Positions 1 through 9,052 of a stretch of 64,000 nt of DNA are shown piece after piece. How positions within the stretch are numbered: position 1 is the first letter of the stretch; every line of letters starts with the position of its first letter. The notes beneath the pieces were generated by a model. That model was not told the DNA's origin. It searched no databases and was given only the letters and a program-made list of their open reading frames with translations. Made by a program: the position numbers and the translations under genes. The stretch comes from Candidatus Nomurabacteria bacterium (GTDB taxonomy: Bacteria > Patescibacteriota > Saccharimonadia > Saccharimonadales > UBA7683), in assembly GCA_020631865.1 (NCBI GenBank), contig JACKGS010000001.1, positions 302,765-366,764 on the forward strand. The letters are read 5' to 3'.

Positions 1-97
1 CTCTAATAGCGCCCACCAAAGAGACTTCCCCGCTAACAATAGCAACCTTAGTATTACTTATCTTATTAACCTTAGGGATAGATTCTTTATCTTCCAC
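1..97 (-). CDS. partial unknown CDS, 5' end only
   Basis: An open frame runs off the left edge. A GGAG at 107-104 lies 6 nt before an in-frame GTG at 97, which decides the start. The roughly 32 visible residues contain NTKVAIVSGEVSLVGAI. I do not recognise the family. It follows the hrcA-grpE group in the same direction, but the visible residues do not match the usual DnaK N-terminus. Confidence 0.35.
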   Translation of the reverse strand, partial: MEDKESIPKVNKISNTKVAIVSGEVSLVGAIR

Positions 98-176
98 AAT
101 TTGCTCCAATAATTTAGTAGTTACAGCCTACAGCAATAAGTATCAAATTAATGTGATATTTAACACATAGCTACAG

Positions 177-440
177 TCATTTAGACTTGAATACGAACTT
201 ATTATTTTTTAAGCTATACGATTCACATTCATCTTTCAATATTTTGTTGACACATTGTTTTGCCATTTTATCAATGACTGTCTCGGATGCCTTATTAGAT
301 TCTATCCCAGCGTGAAATAGTACTGCAGCCACAACCTCATTTTGTAATCTTTTGTTAGCATCTACGGAATAGCATTTATAACCTTCAGGTTCAATGTTTT
401 TTATCGGGCAGTCTGAACAATTATTTTTTAAACTAGGCAC
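177..440 (-). CDS. hypothetical protein, Cys-rich N-terminus, 87 aa
   Basis: A small soluble protein of unknown function, starting 5 nt after the grpE stop and probably cotranscribed with it. The N-terminus has three cysteines in a CSDCPIKN...GYKCYS arrangement, which could bind a metal or an Fe-S cluster. Two more Cys follow (QCVNKILKDEC). No membrane segment or signal peptide is seen. Its position in a heat-shock operon is the only functional hint. Confidence 0.6.
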   Translation of the reverse strand: MPSLKNNCSDCPIKNIEPEGYKCYSVDANKRLQNEVVAAVLFHAGIESNKASETVIDKMAKQCVNKILKDECESYSLKNNKFVFKSK

Positions 441-445
441 AAAAA

Positions 446-943
446 TTAACGATTCTCAACTTTAACTACCGAATGCCTGATTACCTGAGAAGCTAACATA
501 TAGCCATTTTGCAAAACCTCTGAAACGACCTGTTCACTACCTTCACCACTCACTTCAACCGCTTCGTGTAAGTTATGATCAAACGGCTTATTCAGAGCGT
601 CAATTTTTGTTACACCTATTTTTTCTAGTTGTTTTATCAGGCGATCATGAATTTTTAAAACGCCAGATGCCCATTTATCATTTTTTAGACCCTCGGGTTG
701 GTGTAATAGTGCGCGCTCAAGATCGTCTATAACTGGCAATAAATCTTTAATAGTTTGAGCTTTAGAAAATTGCGATAGAGTCGCTTTTTCAGCTTCTACT
801 CTATTTTTGTAATTTATAAACTCTGCTTGTAGTCTTTGTAAATCTGCTACAAGCTCAAGCTCGCCAGCTACCACTCTCTGATCATCAGCCACTTGAGTGC
901 TTACATCTTCAATCTTCTGCTTCTTATTTTTTGCCTTGCTCAT
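446..943 (-). CDS. grpE: GrpE, nucleotide exchange factor of DnaK
   Basis: GrpE releases ADP from DnaK in the Hsp70 cycle. The 165-residue protein has the family layout: a charged, variable N-terminus, a long coiled-coil helix (LQAEFINYKNRVEAE, about residues 38-55), and a C-terminal beta domain around PFDHNLHEAVE and HSVVKVENR. Its start overlaps the hrcA stop by 4 nt (ATGA), so the two are translationally coupled. dnaK and dnaJ are not visible and may lie outside the window. Confidence 0.95.
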   Translation of the reverse strand: MSKAKNKKQKIEDVSTQVADDQRVVAGELELVADLQRLQAEFINYKNRVEAEKATLSQFSKAQTIKDLLPVIDDLERALLHQPEGLKNDKWASGVLKIHDRLIKQLEKIGVTKIDALNKPFDHNLHEAVEVSGEGSEQVVSEVLQNGYMLASQVIRHSVVKVENR

Positions 944-1641
944 AATACTGCCTCCAATGTTCTCCCTGTTTGTTCAACTAATCCCATGACACTCCGGTAA
1001 CTTTGCCTAGTTGATCCTAGTACACCAATATAACTATGGTCTGAATATGGGCTTCTATAGCGACTCACTATTAAACTCACTCCAGCCGAACGACCTATGG
1101 GGTTTTCTTGCCCAATATATACATTTAAGGCTTCGTTAGGCTCGGCCTCTCTTAGCCATGGCTCTAAATTATCTAATAGCCTCGCCACCTCTCGTGATTG
1201 TAGTGGATCTAGAAACTCTGGCTGACCAAATAGATTGGAATAGCCCGCAACATAAAGTTGATTACCGATGGTGGCTAAGCCAAGATTATGTGTTAATTGC
1301 ACCAAAGAATCTACGGCAGATTTAATAGCCTGTGATGGCTCGCCAGACCCCGAAACTCTAGTTGCAATAGCTCTATTATTGCGATCGTACCCGTCGTTAT
1401 TACTATCTTCAGATGCCAAGTTATTAACATAATATCTATAGCCTTTATCGGTTGGAACGCGCCCGGCCGATGTATGGGGCTGTGTAATGTATCCTAATCT
1501 TTCGAGTTCTGACATTTCATTCCTGATGGTGGCGCTTGAAACATTAAATAGCCTTGCTAGGAGTACACTACCAACAGGTGCAGCAACCTCTGCATATTGC
1601 TCTATTATTGTGCTCAAAATAGCGATTTGTCTATCTGTCAT
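940..1641 (-). CDS. hrcA: HrcA, heat-inducible transcription repressor (short form)
   Basis: Repressor that binds CIRCE operators and is tuned by GroEL in other bacteria. The N-terminal winged helix is clear (VSSATIRNEMSELERLGYI, then HTSAGRVPTDKGYRYYV). The C-terminal part keeps the GAF-like end (IGVLGSTRQSYRSVM). At 233 residues it is about 100 shorter than usual HrcA, so the inserted central domain seems reduced. I chose the ATG at 1641 because the upstream GTG at 1671 lies inside the CIRCE operator; the ATG at 1662 is a possible alternative. Confidence 0.92.
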   Translation of the reverse strand: MTDRQIAILSTIIEQYAEVAAPVGSVLLARLFNVSSATIRNEMSELERLGYITQPHTSAGRVPTDKGYRYYVNNLASEDSNNDGYDRNNRAIATRVSGSGEPSQAIKSAVDSLVQLTHNLGLATIGNQLYVAGYSNLFGQPEFLDPLQSREVARLLDNLEPWLREAEPNEALNVYIGQENPIGRSAGVSLIVSRYRSPYSDHSYIGVLGSTRQSYRSVMGLVEQTGRTLEAVL

Positions 1642-1664
1642 ACTTAAGTAGTAGTATATCATTT

Positions 1665-1691
1665 TTAGCACTCATAGACAATGAGCGCCAA
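1665..1691. promoter_or_regulatory. CIRCE operator (HrcA binding site)
   Basis: The sequence reads TTAGCACTC, 9 nt, GAGCGCCAA. The consensus is TTAGCACTC-N9-GAGTGCTAA, so the left half is perfect and the right half has two mismatches. It lies 24 bp upstream of the chosen hrcA start and within the 5' region of the divergent folC. This is autoregulation of hrcA-grpE as known in other bacteria. Confidence 0.9.
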
Positions 1692-1750
1692 TATCATGTT
1701 ATAGATGCTTATAAAATCAATACTGTACAATTTAGACTAGGAGAATTATT

Positions 1751-2998
1751 ATTTCACACACAAAACTCAATACACTAGAAGAAATCACACGTTACCTTAC
1801 GAGCGAACTTCCTAAAATTAATGAAAAACGTACACCCACCGATAATGTTAGTATATTTCACCGTGGCGTAAAATTATTAAGCGAGCTGGGTAATCCACAG
1901 AATTCACACAAAACTATACACGTAGCTGGCACTAGCGGAAAAGGAACTGTTTGCTACATGATTGACGCAATTCTACGTGCTCACAGCAAGAAAACCGTGC
2001 TCATGGTTGGGCCTCATGTTTACGATATTCGTGAAAGAATACAGATCAATGGTCAGTTCGCCCCAGAAAAAAAGTATGTAAAAGCTAGTAAATTAGTTAT
2101 TAATCATGCACGCCAAGCCAATAGCAGTGGTATATTTTATAGCTATCTAGAAATTCTTATTGCAATTAGTTTTTTATTATCTGCAAGCAGTGAGGTAGAT
2201 TACAAAATTATCGAGACCATTGTTGGCGGTCGTCATGATTTAACAAATACAATATCCGGTGCGCAAAAATATTGTGTTTTAACACAGATTGGGCTAGATC
2301 ACACCGAAATACTCGGAACAACTTTTCAAGAAATTGCAACCGAAAAAGCGGAGATTATCAATAATGGATCTAATGTAACCGCACTCAGGCAAAAAGAGTC
2401 TGTCAATCAGGCCTTTACAAAGATAGCTGACAAATATGGATCAAAGATATCATGGGTGGAATCTACAGGAAATTATGAAATTGATGACTTTTTGATTGCT
2501 CTTAATGCATGTAAGAATGTTGCTGAACGTGATGGCTGGCTCTTTGATGAACAACTTGCTCAGAAAGCAATCTCCGAACTTTATATACCCGGCAGATTTG
2601 AAAAGCGCTCGATAAACGATAGTATGGTCATATTGGATGGTGCTCATAATCCACAAAAAATTGCCGCACTTTGTGGGCGCATCAAACGCGATAATATTGG
2701 ACCAATTACCGTAATACTAGCCATGGGTCAACACAAAGACTATCAGAGTTCATTAAAATCTCTTTTAGGTATTTGCAACAATTTAATTATATGTGAATAC
2801 TTCTTAAATCACCCTGAAGTTCCGAAGCGACCACTATCAGCAGAAATACTATATAAGGCAGCCAAAAATTTAAATATTGAAAATGTTGAAATCATTAAAC
2901 AGCCCTCATTGGCACTCAGGCAAGCCCTCCGGCATGACTTGCCTATACTAGTTACTGGGTCATTTTACTTACTCGGTGAGATCGATAAATCATTCTAA
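1751..2998 (+). CDS. folC: FolC-like folylpolyglutamate/dihydrofolate synthase, ATT start
   Basis: Mur-ligase-superfamily enzyme that adds glutamate to folates. The P-loop reads VAGTSGKGT (about residues 59-67). Also visible are GGRHDLTNT, IGLDHTEILGTT, EKAEII and ILDGAHNP, all FolC signatures. The first ATG (1958) lies after the P-loop, and the frame from 1736 to 1958 has no ATG, GTG or TTG. AGGAG at 1739-1743 sits 7 nt before an ATT at 1751, so I infer an ATT start and about 415 residues, normal for FolC. Bcp follows 17 nt downstream. Confidence 0.88.
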   Translation: MSHTKLNTLEEITRYLTSELPKINEKRTPTDNVSIFHRGVKLLSELGNPQNSHKTIHVAGTSGKGTVCYMIDAILRAHSKKTVLMVGPHVYDIRERIQINGQFAPEKKYVKASKLVINHARQANSSGIFYSYLEILIAISFLLSASSEVDYKIIETIVGGRHDLTNTISGAQKYCVLTQIGLDHTEILGTTFQEIATEKAEIINNGSNVTALRQKESVNQAFTKIADKYGSKISWVESTGNYEIDDFLIALNACKNVAERDGWLFDEQLAQKAISELYIPGRFEKRSINDSMVILDGAHNPQKIAALCGRIKRDNIGPITVILAMGQHKDYQSSLKSLLGICNNLIICEYFLNHPEVPKRPLSAEILYKAAKNLNIENVEIIKQPSLALRQALRHDLPILVTGSFYLLGEIDKSF

Positions 2999-3015
2999 GT
3001 GATATAATCAACTTT

Positions 3016-3477
3016 ATGAAAGCCAAAAATTTCTCTTTAAAAGACCAAGATGGCAATATCAAGACCCTCACTGATTTTAAAGAATCTTGGTTAATCTTAT
3101 ATTTTTATCCAAAAGACGACACCCCCTCGTGTACGGTTGAAGCCTGTAGCTTACGAGATGGTAACGATGATCTGATTAGCCTTGGGGCGCAAGTAGTCGG
3201 TATAAGTAAAGATGATCAAGACAGTCACCGCAAGTTTAAAGCTAAGCATAAGCTAAACTTTACACTGCTATCAGACCCTAGCGGGGAGACAATTGAAAAC
3301 TACGGCGCATGGGGCCCAAAGATGTTTGGGCGAGAAGGCATTCTTCGGAAAACGTTCATCATTAACCCCGAAGGAGAGATTGTTAAAACCTATGGAAGAG
3401 TTAAATCGGCAGGACACGGCGAGCAAATTCTTAAAGATCTTAAACAACTTCAGGGCAGGACTCCTAGCGAAACTTAG
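3016..3477 (+). CDS. bcp: Bcp/PrxQ-type peroxiredoxin
   Basis: Thiol peroxidase that reduces hydrogen peroxide and organic peroxides in the cytoplasm. At 153 residues it is the usual length. The motif YPKDDTPSCTVEACSLRD gives the peroxidatic Cys39 and the resolving Cys44, five residues apart as in PrxQ. It follows folC by 17 nt, and its 3' end overlaps the convergent histidine kinase gene by 14 bp. Confidence 0.95.
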   Translation: MKAKNFSLKDQDGNIKTLTDFKESWLILYFYPKDDTPSCTVEACSLRDGNDDLISLGAQVVGISKDDQDSHRKFKAKHKLNFTLLSDPSGETIENYGAWGPKMFGREGILRKTFIINPEGEIVKTYGRVKSAGHGEQILKDLKQLQGRTPSET

Positions 3478-5353
3478 AAGCATCCACCGGTAGTTCTACT
3501 GAAACAGTCGTAAGCTTTTTAGGTATAGAATCAATGGTAACTTCACCGCCTAAATAGCGTATTATTAATCTAGATAAATACAAGCTAAGACCAATACCTT
3601 GCTCAGAAAAAATTTCGACACTTCCTGGATGAGAAAAAGGCTTGAATAAATAGCTTAGCTTTTCTTTTGGTATACCTTCACCCTCATTTGACAAGTTGAT
3701 TATGACGTTACCATTATTAACCTTGCCTAACTTTACTTCAATACTACCATTGATGCTTGAATATTGAACTGCATTAGCGCACAACATCTGCATCACACTA
3801 CTAGAAAGTGCTTTGTTCTGAGTGACCGACACCCTATCGGTTGGCAATGTAACACGAAGGCCCTTCTGATTTATGGCATCACTTAAGTGCTGGATAGAAT
3901 TTTCAAAAATATCCTTGAAATCAAAGTCAGTCAATGAGTTCATGACTTTACCATGCTCTAGCTCCGAGACAAACTCTAGCCTTTCTGCTAATTTTTCAAG
4001 ATTTCCGACAGGCGGCTTTATCATCTTAATTACTCTTGAATCCTTAACTACTGTTATGCCATCTTTGAGCGATCCTATCAGTGGTGAGATTTCTGCAATA
4101 GTCCGTTTTATAAAGAGATTTCTGGCCTTGTCTAATGCTAGTTCATGATCTTTCAGCTGCATTAACCTACCTCGTTCAATCATACGCTGTTTTCTTCTCT
4201 GGAATAAGTTAACAAGCAGTACTGACAAGGCAGTAAATAGTACGACTTGCAACATAATGTTGGGTATTATTAATTGAACCTTATCGGATACAATGTATAA
4301 GTAATTAGCGAGTACTAAAACTCCAAAACCAAGAATCACTGGTAATACTAACTGCCACGAACTATACAACTTTAGGCGAAGCTTGGAAACATCAGGTGCT
4401 TCTATATTCTTTAAGTATTGATCATTACTGATGTCTTGTAGTATTGCTTCTCCAGATTGATGGATGCTATGCACGGCTTCTTGCACGCTAACAAGACTCT
4501 TGTCTGAAGCATCCTTCATTATAGCCAGCTCAACAGCCCCTTGGATGATAGTTATTGGAGTTCTTAAATGATGAGACACCAGCATAATAAATGTCGTTTT
4601 TTCATCTGCAATTTGCTTACTTCTTTTTAGTAATCCAACCAAAAACTCTATGTACCTTAACTGGCCCTTGGCATGATACAACATCAAAGCCGCGAGAAAG
4701 CCGAGCATAGACAAAAACACATATGGTATGGCATATGCTACCACTGTTGGAGTAGATTGAACCAAATTATTGACCGCACCTCCAATGATAGGAACGTTTT
4801 TTATTGTAGTTTCAGATTTAGAGCTATTGAATGTACGACTATTATTCTGAGAAAGCACTTGATTATTTGATAATTTAATTTTTATTATAAAATTCTGAAC
4901 AATTACCAACCCATCTTTAAGCCGCACTTCAACACGCACTTGCACAATACCGTCTACTAAACTATCCCAAGGAATGTAGTATCTATTGTTATTCGCATGG
5001 CTCGATTCACCCACAACAACATCATCAACAAATAAGACTACGTTTTCTATTTGGCCAGGAGAAAAATTTGGAGTAACAATTACGGTGTAGTTATCACTTT
5101 TAATTATTTGATTATTTGATAAGTTGACACCGATAACCCTGCCGGGAGTAGGATTTGTAACGGAGGGTGCAACCGGCACAACAGTCGTTGGCGGTGACTG
5201 ATCATCGTTACACTCCTGGCCATACACGCAATCACCATAAACACCTTTATTGTAACCAGACTGAGCCAAAACAATTTTTGGTATAAATATAGATATAAAT
5301 ATACCCAGAGCCATTACGTTCACAATATGTAGTAATCTATTCTTAATAACCAT
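3464..5353 (-). CDS. membrane histidine kinase with split architecture
   Basis: 629 residues. Signal peptide (1-30); mature N-terminus with YGDCVYGQEC; Ig-like extracellular part (about 75-160); membrane segment (203-226); a HisKA-like segment SHHLRTPIT with candidate phospho-His261/262; two more membrane segments (334-355, 360-382); a second helical region without His (398-470); and a HATPase domain (N-box near N527, NEGEG at 556-560, SEQGIGLS at 583-590). The usual DxGxG aspartate is replaced by Glu. Having membrane helices between the His segment and the ATPase is not the standard order. No response regulator is adjacent. Confidence 0.8.
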   Translation of the reverse strand: MVIKNRLLHIVNVMALGIFISIFIPKIVLAQSGYNKGVYGDCVYGQECNDDQSPPTTVVPVAPSVTNPTPGRVIGVNLSNNQIIKSDNYTVIVTPNFSPGQIENVVLFVDDVVVGESSHANNNRYYIPWDSLVDGIVQVRVEVRLKDGLVIVQNFIIKIKLSNNQVLSQNNSRTFNSSKSETTIKNVPIIGGAVNNLVQSTPTVVAYAIPYVFLSMLGFLAALMLYHAKGQLRYIEFLVGLLKRSKQIADEKTTFIMLVSHHLRTPITIIQGAVELAIMKDASDKSLVSVQEAVHSIHQSGEAILQDISNDQYLKNIEAPDVSKLRLKLYSSWQLVLPVILGFGVLVLANYLYIVSDKVQLIIPNIMLQVVLFTALSVLLVNLFQRRKQRMIERGRLMQLKDHELALDKARNLFIKRTIAEISPLIGSLKDGITVVKDSRVIKMIKPPVGNLEKLAERLEFVSELEHGKVMNSLTDFDFKDIFENSIQHLSDAINQKGLRVTLPTDRVSVTQNKALSSSVMQMLCANAVQYSSINGSIEVKLGKVNNGNVIINLSNEGEGIPKEKLSYLFKPFSHPGSVEIFSEQGIGLSLYLSRLIIRYLGGEVTIDSIPKKLTTVSVELPVDASKFR

Positions 5354-5458
5354 TATATATATACTACCTTAAGCACCTTTTACATCAAACGTTCAATCTG
5401 TTAAAATTAGTCTTAAGCGTTATGTTTACATACATGTTTAAATACCAGGTAGTAGCCA

Positions 5459-7456
5459 ATGCCTAGGCTCCCGATTCCCGGAGATGACGCCGGAACATGG
5501 GGCGGTATTTTAAATGACTTTCTTTCTATTGAATTAAACTCAGACGGAACACTGAAAAAAGCCCCTCAAATAACAACCGCTCTCAACACAGCAAACTCAG
5601 CACTTTCGACAGCCGGAACCGCGCTGCAACCTGGTGCTAATATTTCAGATTTAACTAATGATGCCGGCTTTACCTCTAACGCCGGGACTGTAACCTCTAT
5701 TGGTCTAACTGGTACAGATGGGATCGAGATTGACTCTGGCTCACCAGTATCGAGTAACGGAAGCATTCAGCTAGGGGTTAACGCCGCAAACCTTAGGACA
5801 CACATAAATGTGGCCGATGGAGCTCAGGTTAATACGGTATTATCTGTTAATACAAAAACTGGCGGTGTAGTAATCAACCCCGATGATTTAGATGACACAG
5901 GCACTGTACACAAATTTGTCACAGCTTCAGATATCTCTAAGCTTGCCGGTATCGAACCCGGAGCAGATGTTACAGACTCAGCAAATGTAAATGCCGCTGG
6001 TGCTACGATGAATGCAGACACCAATGTAGCTGGAAATGCTTGGGTTTTAGATGAAGATAATTTTGTTAGCAATTCTGATACCAAAGTGCCGACACAACAG
6101 AGCGTTAAGGCGTATGTGGATGATGCGATGGCCTCTGGAGCACCGGATGCAACTGCAAGTACCAAAGGAAAGGTTCGCCTTGCTGGCGACCTTAGCGGAA
6201 CTGCCGATGTGCCAACCGTACCAGCTCTCAATAATAAAGTAAACAAAGCTGGCGATACTATGACTGGCAAGCTAATTATGCCGAGTATCCAAATTACTGG
6301 TGGCTCGCCGGTAGTTGATTATGTTTTGATGACAGATAATGTCGGAAATGGTACGTGGAAGCCAGTTCCAAGTGCTCCCGTGATATCCGTCAACGGTAAG
6401 CAAAATATTGTCGTTATAGATAAGGCCGATGTTGGTCTTTCTAATGTAGATAACACCAACGATGCCAACAAGCCGATCTCAACCGCCACACAAACAGCTT
6501 TGAACGCTAAAGAGAGTACATCCAACAAGGGTGTCGCTAATGGCTACGCCAGCCTAGACGGAGCTGGCACTATTCCTGTTTCTCAACTACCTAACCAGTC
6601 TGGATCTTATATTCCAATAACCGCCAAAGGTGTAGCTAGTGGTGTTGCAGAGCTTGATGGAACCACTAGATTACCTAGCGCCCAATTACCAGCAACAATA
6701 CCGATAGGCAACATACCAACTGGCACATCAAGCTCAACGGTTGCAATTGGTAACGATACCCGCATCGTCAACGCCATACAAAATAGTGTGCTAGATACAG
6801 ATAACACCCTAGCAAACAACAGTGATTCTAGAATAGCCACCCAAAAGGCTACCAAGGAGTATGTGGACAACCAAATTGCTAGTGGCACCGCGCCAGATGC
6901 TACCACCACGACTAAAGGTATTGTTCAATTAACAGGAGACTTGGCTGGTACGGCAACAAACCCAACAGTTACCTCCTCTGCTGGGCTAAAAAATACCTCG
7001 ACAACAGTTTCGACAATTTCTGCCAGTGCCCCAAGTACCGGTCAGTTTTTAAGAGCGCTCAGCAATAATTCCGCCTCATGGCAGGCAATGCCTCGGACCT
7101 TTGGCTGGTACTTTAACGATGATATTACTACCGGCGATGGCCAAGGCCCTATTTATAGGCTAGACGCCAATGCCACCGTAATTGCTTTTGATGTAAATGC
7201 CAAGCAACCACCGGCAAGTGCCGCAGAGTTTGATATTCAAATTACCACCGACCCCTCAAGTGGATTTACCTCGATATTTTCTACAAAGCCAACTATACCG
7301 CTTGGGCAATACGTTGGTACCAGTGGAACAATTATTACTACTAATCTGAATGCTGGGCATTATATTAGGTTTTGTGTTACAAACCCGGGTGGTGATGGCT
7401 TTGGTGATAACGTTGCCGCCGGCGTAACCGCACAATTAAGGCTACAAACTAGATAG
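5459..7456 (+). CDS. phage-tail-fibre-like protein with WG-LN-FL N-terminal motif
   Basis: A 665-residue protein, rich in Thr, Ser, Asn and Ala and poor in charge, with fibre-type repeats. The N-terminus MPRLPIPG..AGTWGGILNDFL has no signal peptide and is shared with the gene at 32459. Two repeat units pair TQQSVKAYVD or TQKATKEYVD with TKGKVRLAGDLSGTA or TKGIVQLTGDLAGTA, a pattern of phage tail fibres. The last 120 residues (FGWYFNDD onward) look like a beta-rich tip. Function is inferred as a surface or fibre protein. Rejected alternative: prophage structural gene, since no phage core genes are near. Confidence 0.7.
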   Translation: MPRLPIPGDDAGTWGGILNDFLSIELNSDGTLKKAPQITTALNTANSALSTAGTALQPGANISDLTNDAGFTSNAGTVTSIGLTGTDGIEIDSGSPVSSNGSIQLGVNAANLRTHINVADGAQVNTVLSVNTKTGGVVINPDDLDDTGTVHKFVTASDISKLAGIEPGADVTDSANVNAAGATMNADTNVAGNAWVLDEDNFVSNSDTKVPTQQSVKAYVDDAMASGAPDATASTKGKVRLAGDLSGTADVPTVPALNNKVNKAGDTMTGKLIMPSIQITGGSPVVDYVLMTDNVGNGTWKPVPSAPVISVNGKQNIVVIDKADVGLSNVDNTNDANKPISTATQTALNAKESTSNKGVANGYASLDGAGTIPVSQLPNQSGSYIPITAKGVASGVAELDGTTRLPSAQLPATIPIGNIPTGTSSSTVAIGNDTRIVNAIQNSVLDTDNTLANNSDSRIATQKATKEYVDNQIASGTAPDATTTTKGIVQLTGDLAGTATNPTVTSSAGLKNTSTTVSTISASAPSTGQFLRALSNNSASWQAMPRTFGWYFNDDITTGDGQGPIYRLDANATVIAFDVNAKQPPASAAEFDIQITTDPSSGFTSIFSTKPTIPLGQYVGTSGTIITTNLNAGHYIRFCVTNPGGDGFGDNVAAGVTAQLRLQTR

Positions 7457-7475
7457 TATGAGGAGGCATTAATCT

Positions 7476-8337
7476 ATGGCAGGAAGTTACCCAGATGTAC
7501 CAGGTTATAGGTTCGCATATGATGTAGATGGTACTACCGTTGTAAAGTATGGAATTTCTGGTGGTGCAATATCAACACTTAGCAATGGCGACATGGCCAC
7601 TCTAAACCACGACCAAAGTAATCCGGGTTGGTGGGATTCACTATCCAGTATATTGCTTTTCTATTCCCAGAGCAAAGATCACTTGCGGGGATGTTTTTAA
7701 ATATGCAGAAAATGGGGGCAGTAGAATATAGTACTGACTCAACGACTGGATTAGATGGTACTTGGAGTACAGTTACTGGACCAGTGCTATATAATACTGC
7801 CGATAAAATCCAGGCCAGAGTCAACATAAGCTCTGCAGTAGTTGCAAGTATGACCTCAGTCAGGATTCAGTATAATGGCGGGTCTGGAAACTTGGATATT
7901 CGCAATATCCATCTTTACGGATCTACTACACCAACCGCAAGCCCTAACAGACTTAGGGTAGTTGACATGACAAATACCAGCACCACTAGCGACGGAGTGA
8001 CCACTACAGGCGAAGATATGGCTGCTCAACTTGACTTTGGGAATATTGCTCAACGAGCCAATTCAACAAAGCAATTTAAGGTAGTTAACAACAGCTCCAC
8101 TCAAACGGCTACGAATATTACAGTAAGTCTTGACGCACCTACGGATGCCTCCCCAAGTTTAATTGGCCAGCTTCAGGTATCGACAGATAATATCGCCTAT
8201 GCAAACGCTGTTAATATTGAAACCTTGCACCAGGAGCAAGCTCCGGGACGCTGTATATTAAAAATACAATCGCAAACAATGCTCAATTAAGTGTCTGGTC
8301 GGCAAGAATAATAGCTCATGCTGTGAGCTGGAGTTAA
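7476..8337 (+). pseudogene. fibre-associated protein, two frame breaks
   Basis: Reading begins at MAGSYPDVPGYRFAYDVDG with SD-like GAGGAG upstream. It shifts by -1 near 7634, continues as FTIQYIAFLFPEQRSLAG to about 8225, then shifts by -1 again to end in APGASSGTLYIKNTIANN...VSWS at 8337. All three parts have coding character and join into about 287 residues. Each break looks like one missing base. It starts 19 nt after the fibre gene and was probably cotranscribed with it. It could be a true pseudogene or an intact gene with assembly errors. Confidence 0.65.
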
Positions 8338-8338
8338 C

Positions 8339-8478
8339 ATGGCGAATTCGGGTGACGGCTATGCATACATATACATGAATGTTGGTATGGGTTCGCCTAA
8401 TTCTGGTGACGGCTATGGGTATGAATAGTGAATGTAGTCTACGTCATCAACGCCAACGATAGTATGCCTGATGATTAA
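8339..8478 (+). pseudogene. small Gly/Tyr-rich ORF with NSGDGY repeat, broken
   Basis: A GGAG 6 nt upstream of the ATG at 8339 starts a 29-residue frame containing NSGDGY twice (ANSGDGYAY and PNSGDGYGY), ending at 8428. One added base near 8424 would join it to IVNVVYVINANDSMPDD, ending at 8478, for about 45 residues. The repeat is also visible as DNA (GGTGACGGCTATG twice). Unknown function; it directly follows the fibre-associated gene. Confidence 0.4.
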
Positions 8479-8541
8479 TTGAGCAATAACGATAGAATAT
8501 TAATATGACTAGGTCTAGTCTAGTTTGTTAGTAATATACGC

Positions 8542-8729
8542 ATGAAAACAGTTAATATTTATGAAGCAAAACCAATCCTAAACTTCGAGAAAGTCCAAAT
8601 GGAGAACGGTAATTATTGCAAGGCCGTAAGCCATTGTGACCTAACACTTCCAAACCACCTGATAGATCAATTTGGTGTGCATGGGAAATCCACTATAAAG
8701 ATGACGATCTTGCTGGAATGACCGAGTAG
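8542..8729 (+). pseudogene. decayed small gene fragment
   Basis: Starts MKTVNIYEAKPILNFEKVQ and reads to LIDQFGVH. A -1 shift near 8681 continues as WEIHYKDDDLAGMTE and stops at 8729. Beyond the stop the same frame still looks coding (EICKVEHEYLCE). I do not recognise the family. It lies in the same degenerate stretch as the two broken genes before it. Confidence 0.35.
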
Positions 8730-8764
8730 GAGATTTGCAAAGTGGAGCATGAATATCTATGTGA

Positions 8765-9040
8765 ATGACTTCATCTGACAAGCAGCAGTCTACACTTGGT
8801 GTAAGCACATCAAATCCGCCAATGTGCGATATGTCAGCCCCATTAGTCTGTGAACTTGCATTAGATGATTGGCAAACTGATATCCCTACTACACAGGACG
8901 ATATAGTTAAGTCTGGCGTAAAATTTAGGATTTTAAATGGATCAGAACAGTTAATGAATTCCACAACTTATTCGAACGACTTTGACCATTCTAGGAAGGC
9001 ATCTGACCATGACGTATCCGCAGAAAAATACTTGGGCTAA
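8765..9040 (+). CDS. hypothetical protein, 91 aa, doubtful
   Basis: A hydrophilic open frame without a visible ribosome binding site, starting MTSSDKQQSTLGVST and containing VKSGVKFRILNGSEQ. No family is recognised. It may be the tail of the decayed gene just upstream. A 107-residue frame on the other strand covers part of it but has no better support. It ends 12 bp before the convergent lepA stop. Confidence 0.25.
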   Translation: MTSSDKQQSTLGVSTSNPPMCDMSAPLVCELALDDWQTDIPTTQDDIVKSGVKFRILNGSEQLMNSTTYSNDFDHSRKASDHDVSAEKYLG

Positions 9041-9052
9041 ACCTCTTTGTTG

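Noticed and set aside
5459..8478. Complete prophage
   Set aside because: Fibre-like genes are present, but no capsid, terminase, portal, integrase or lysogeny genes lie on either side.
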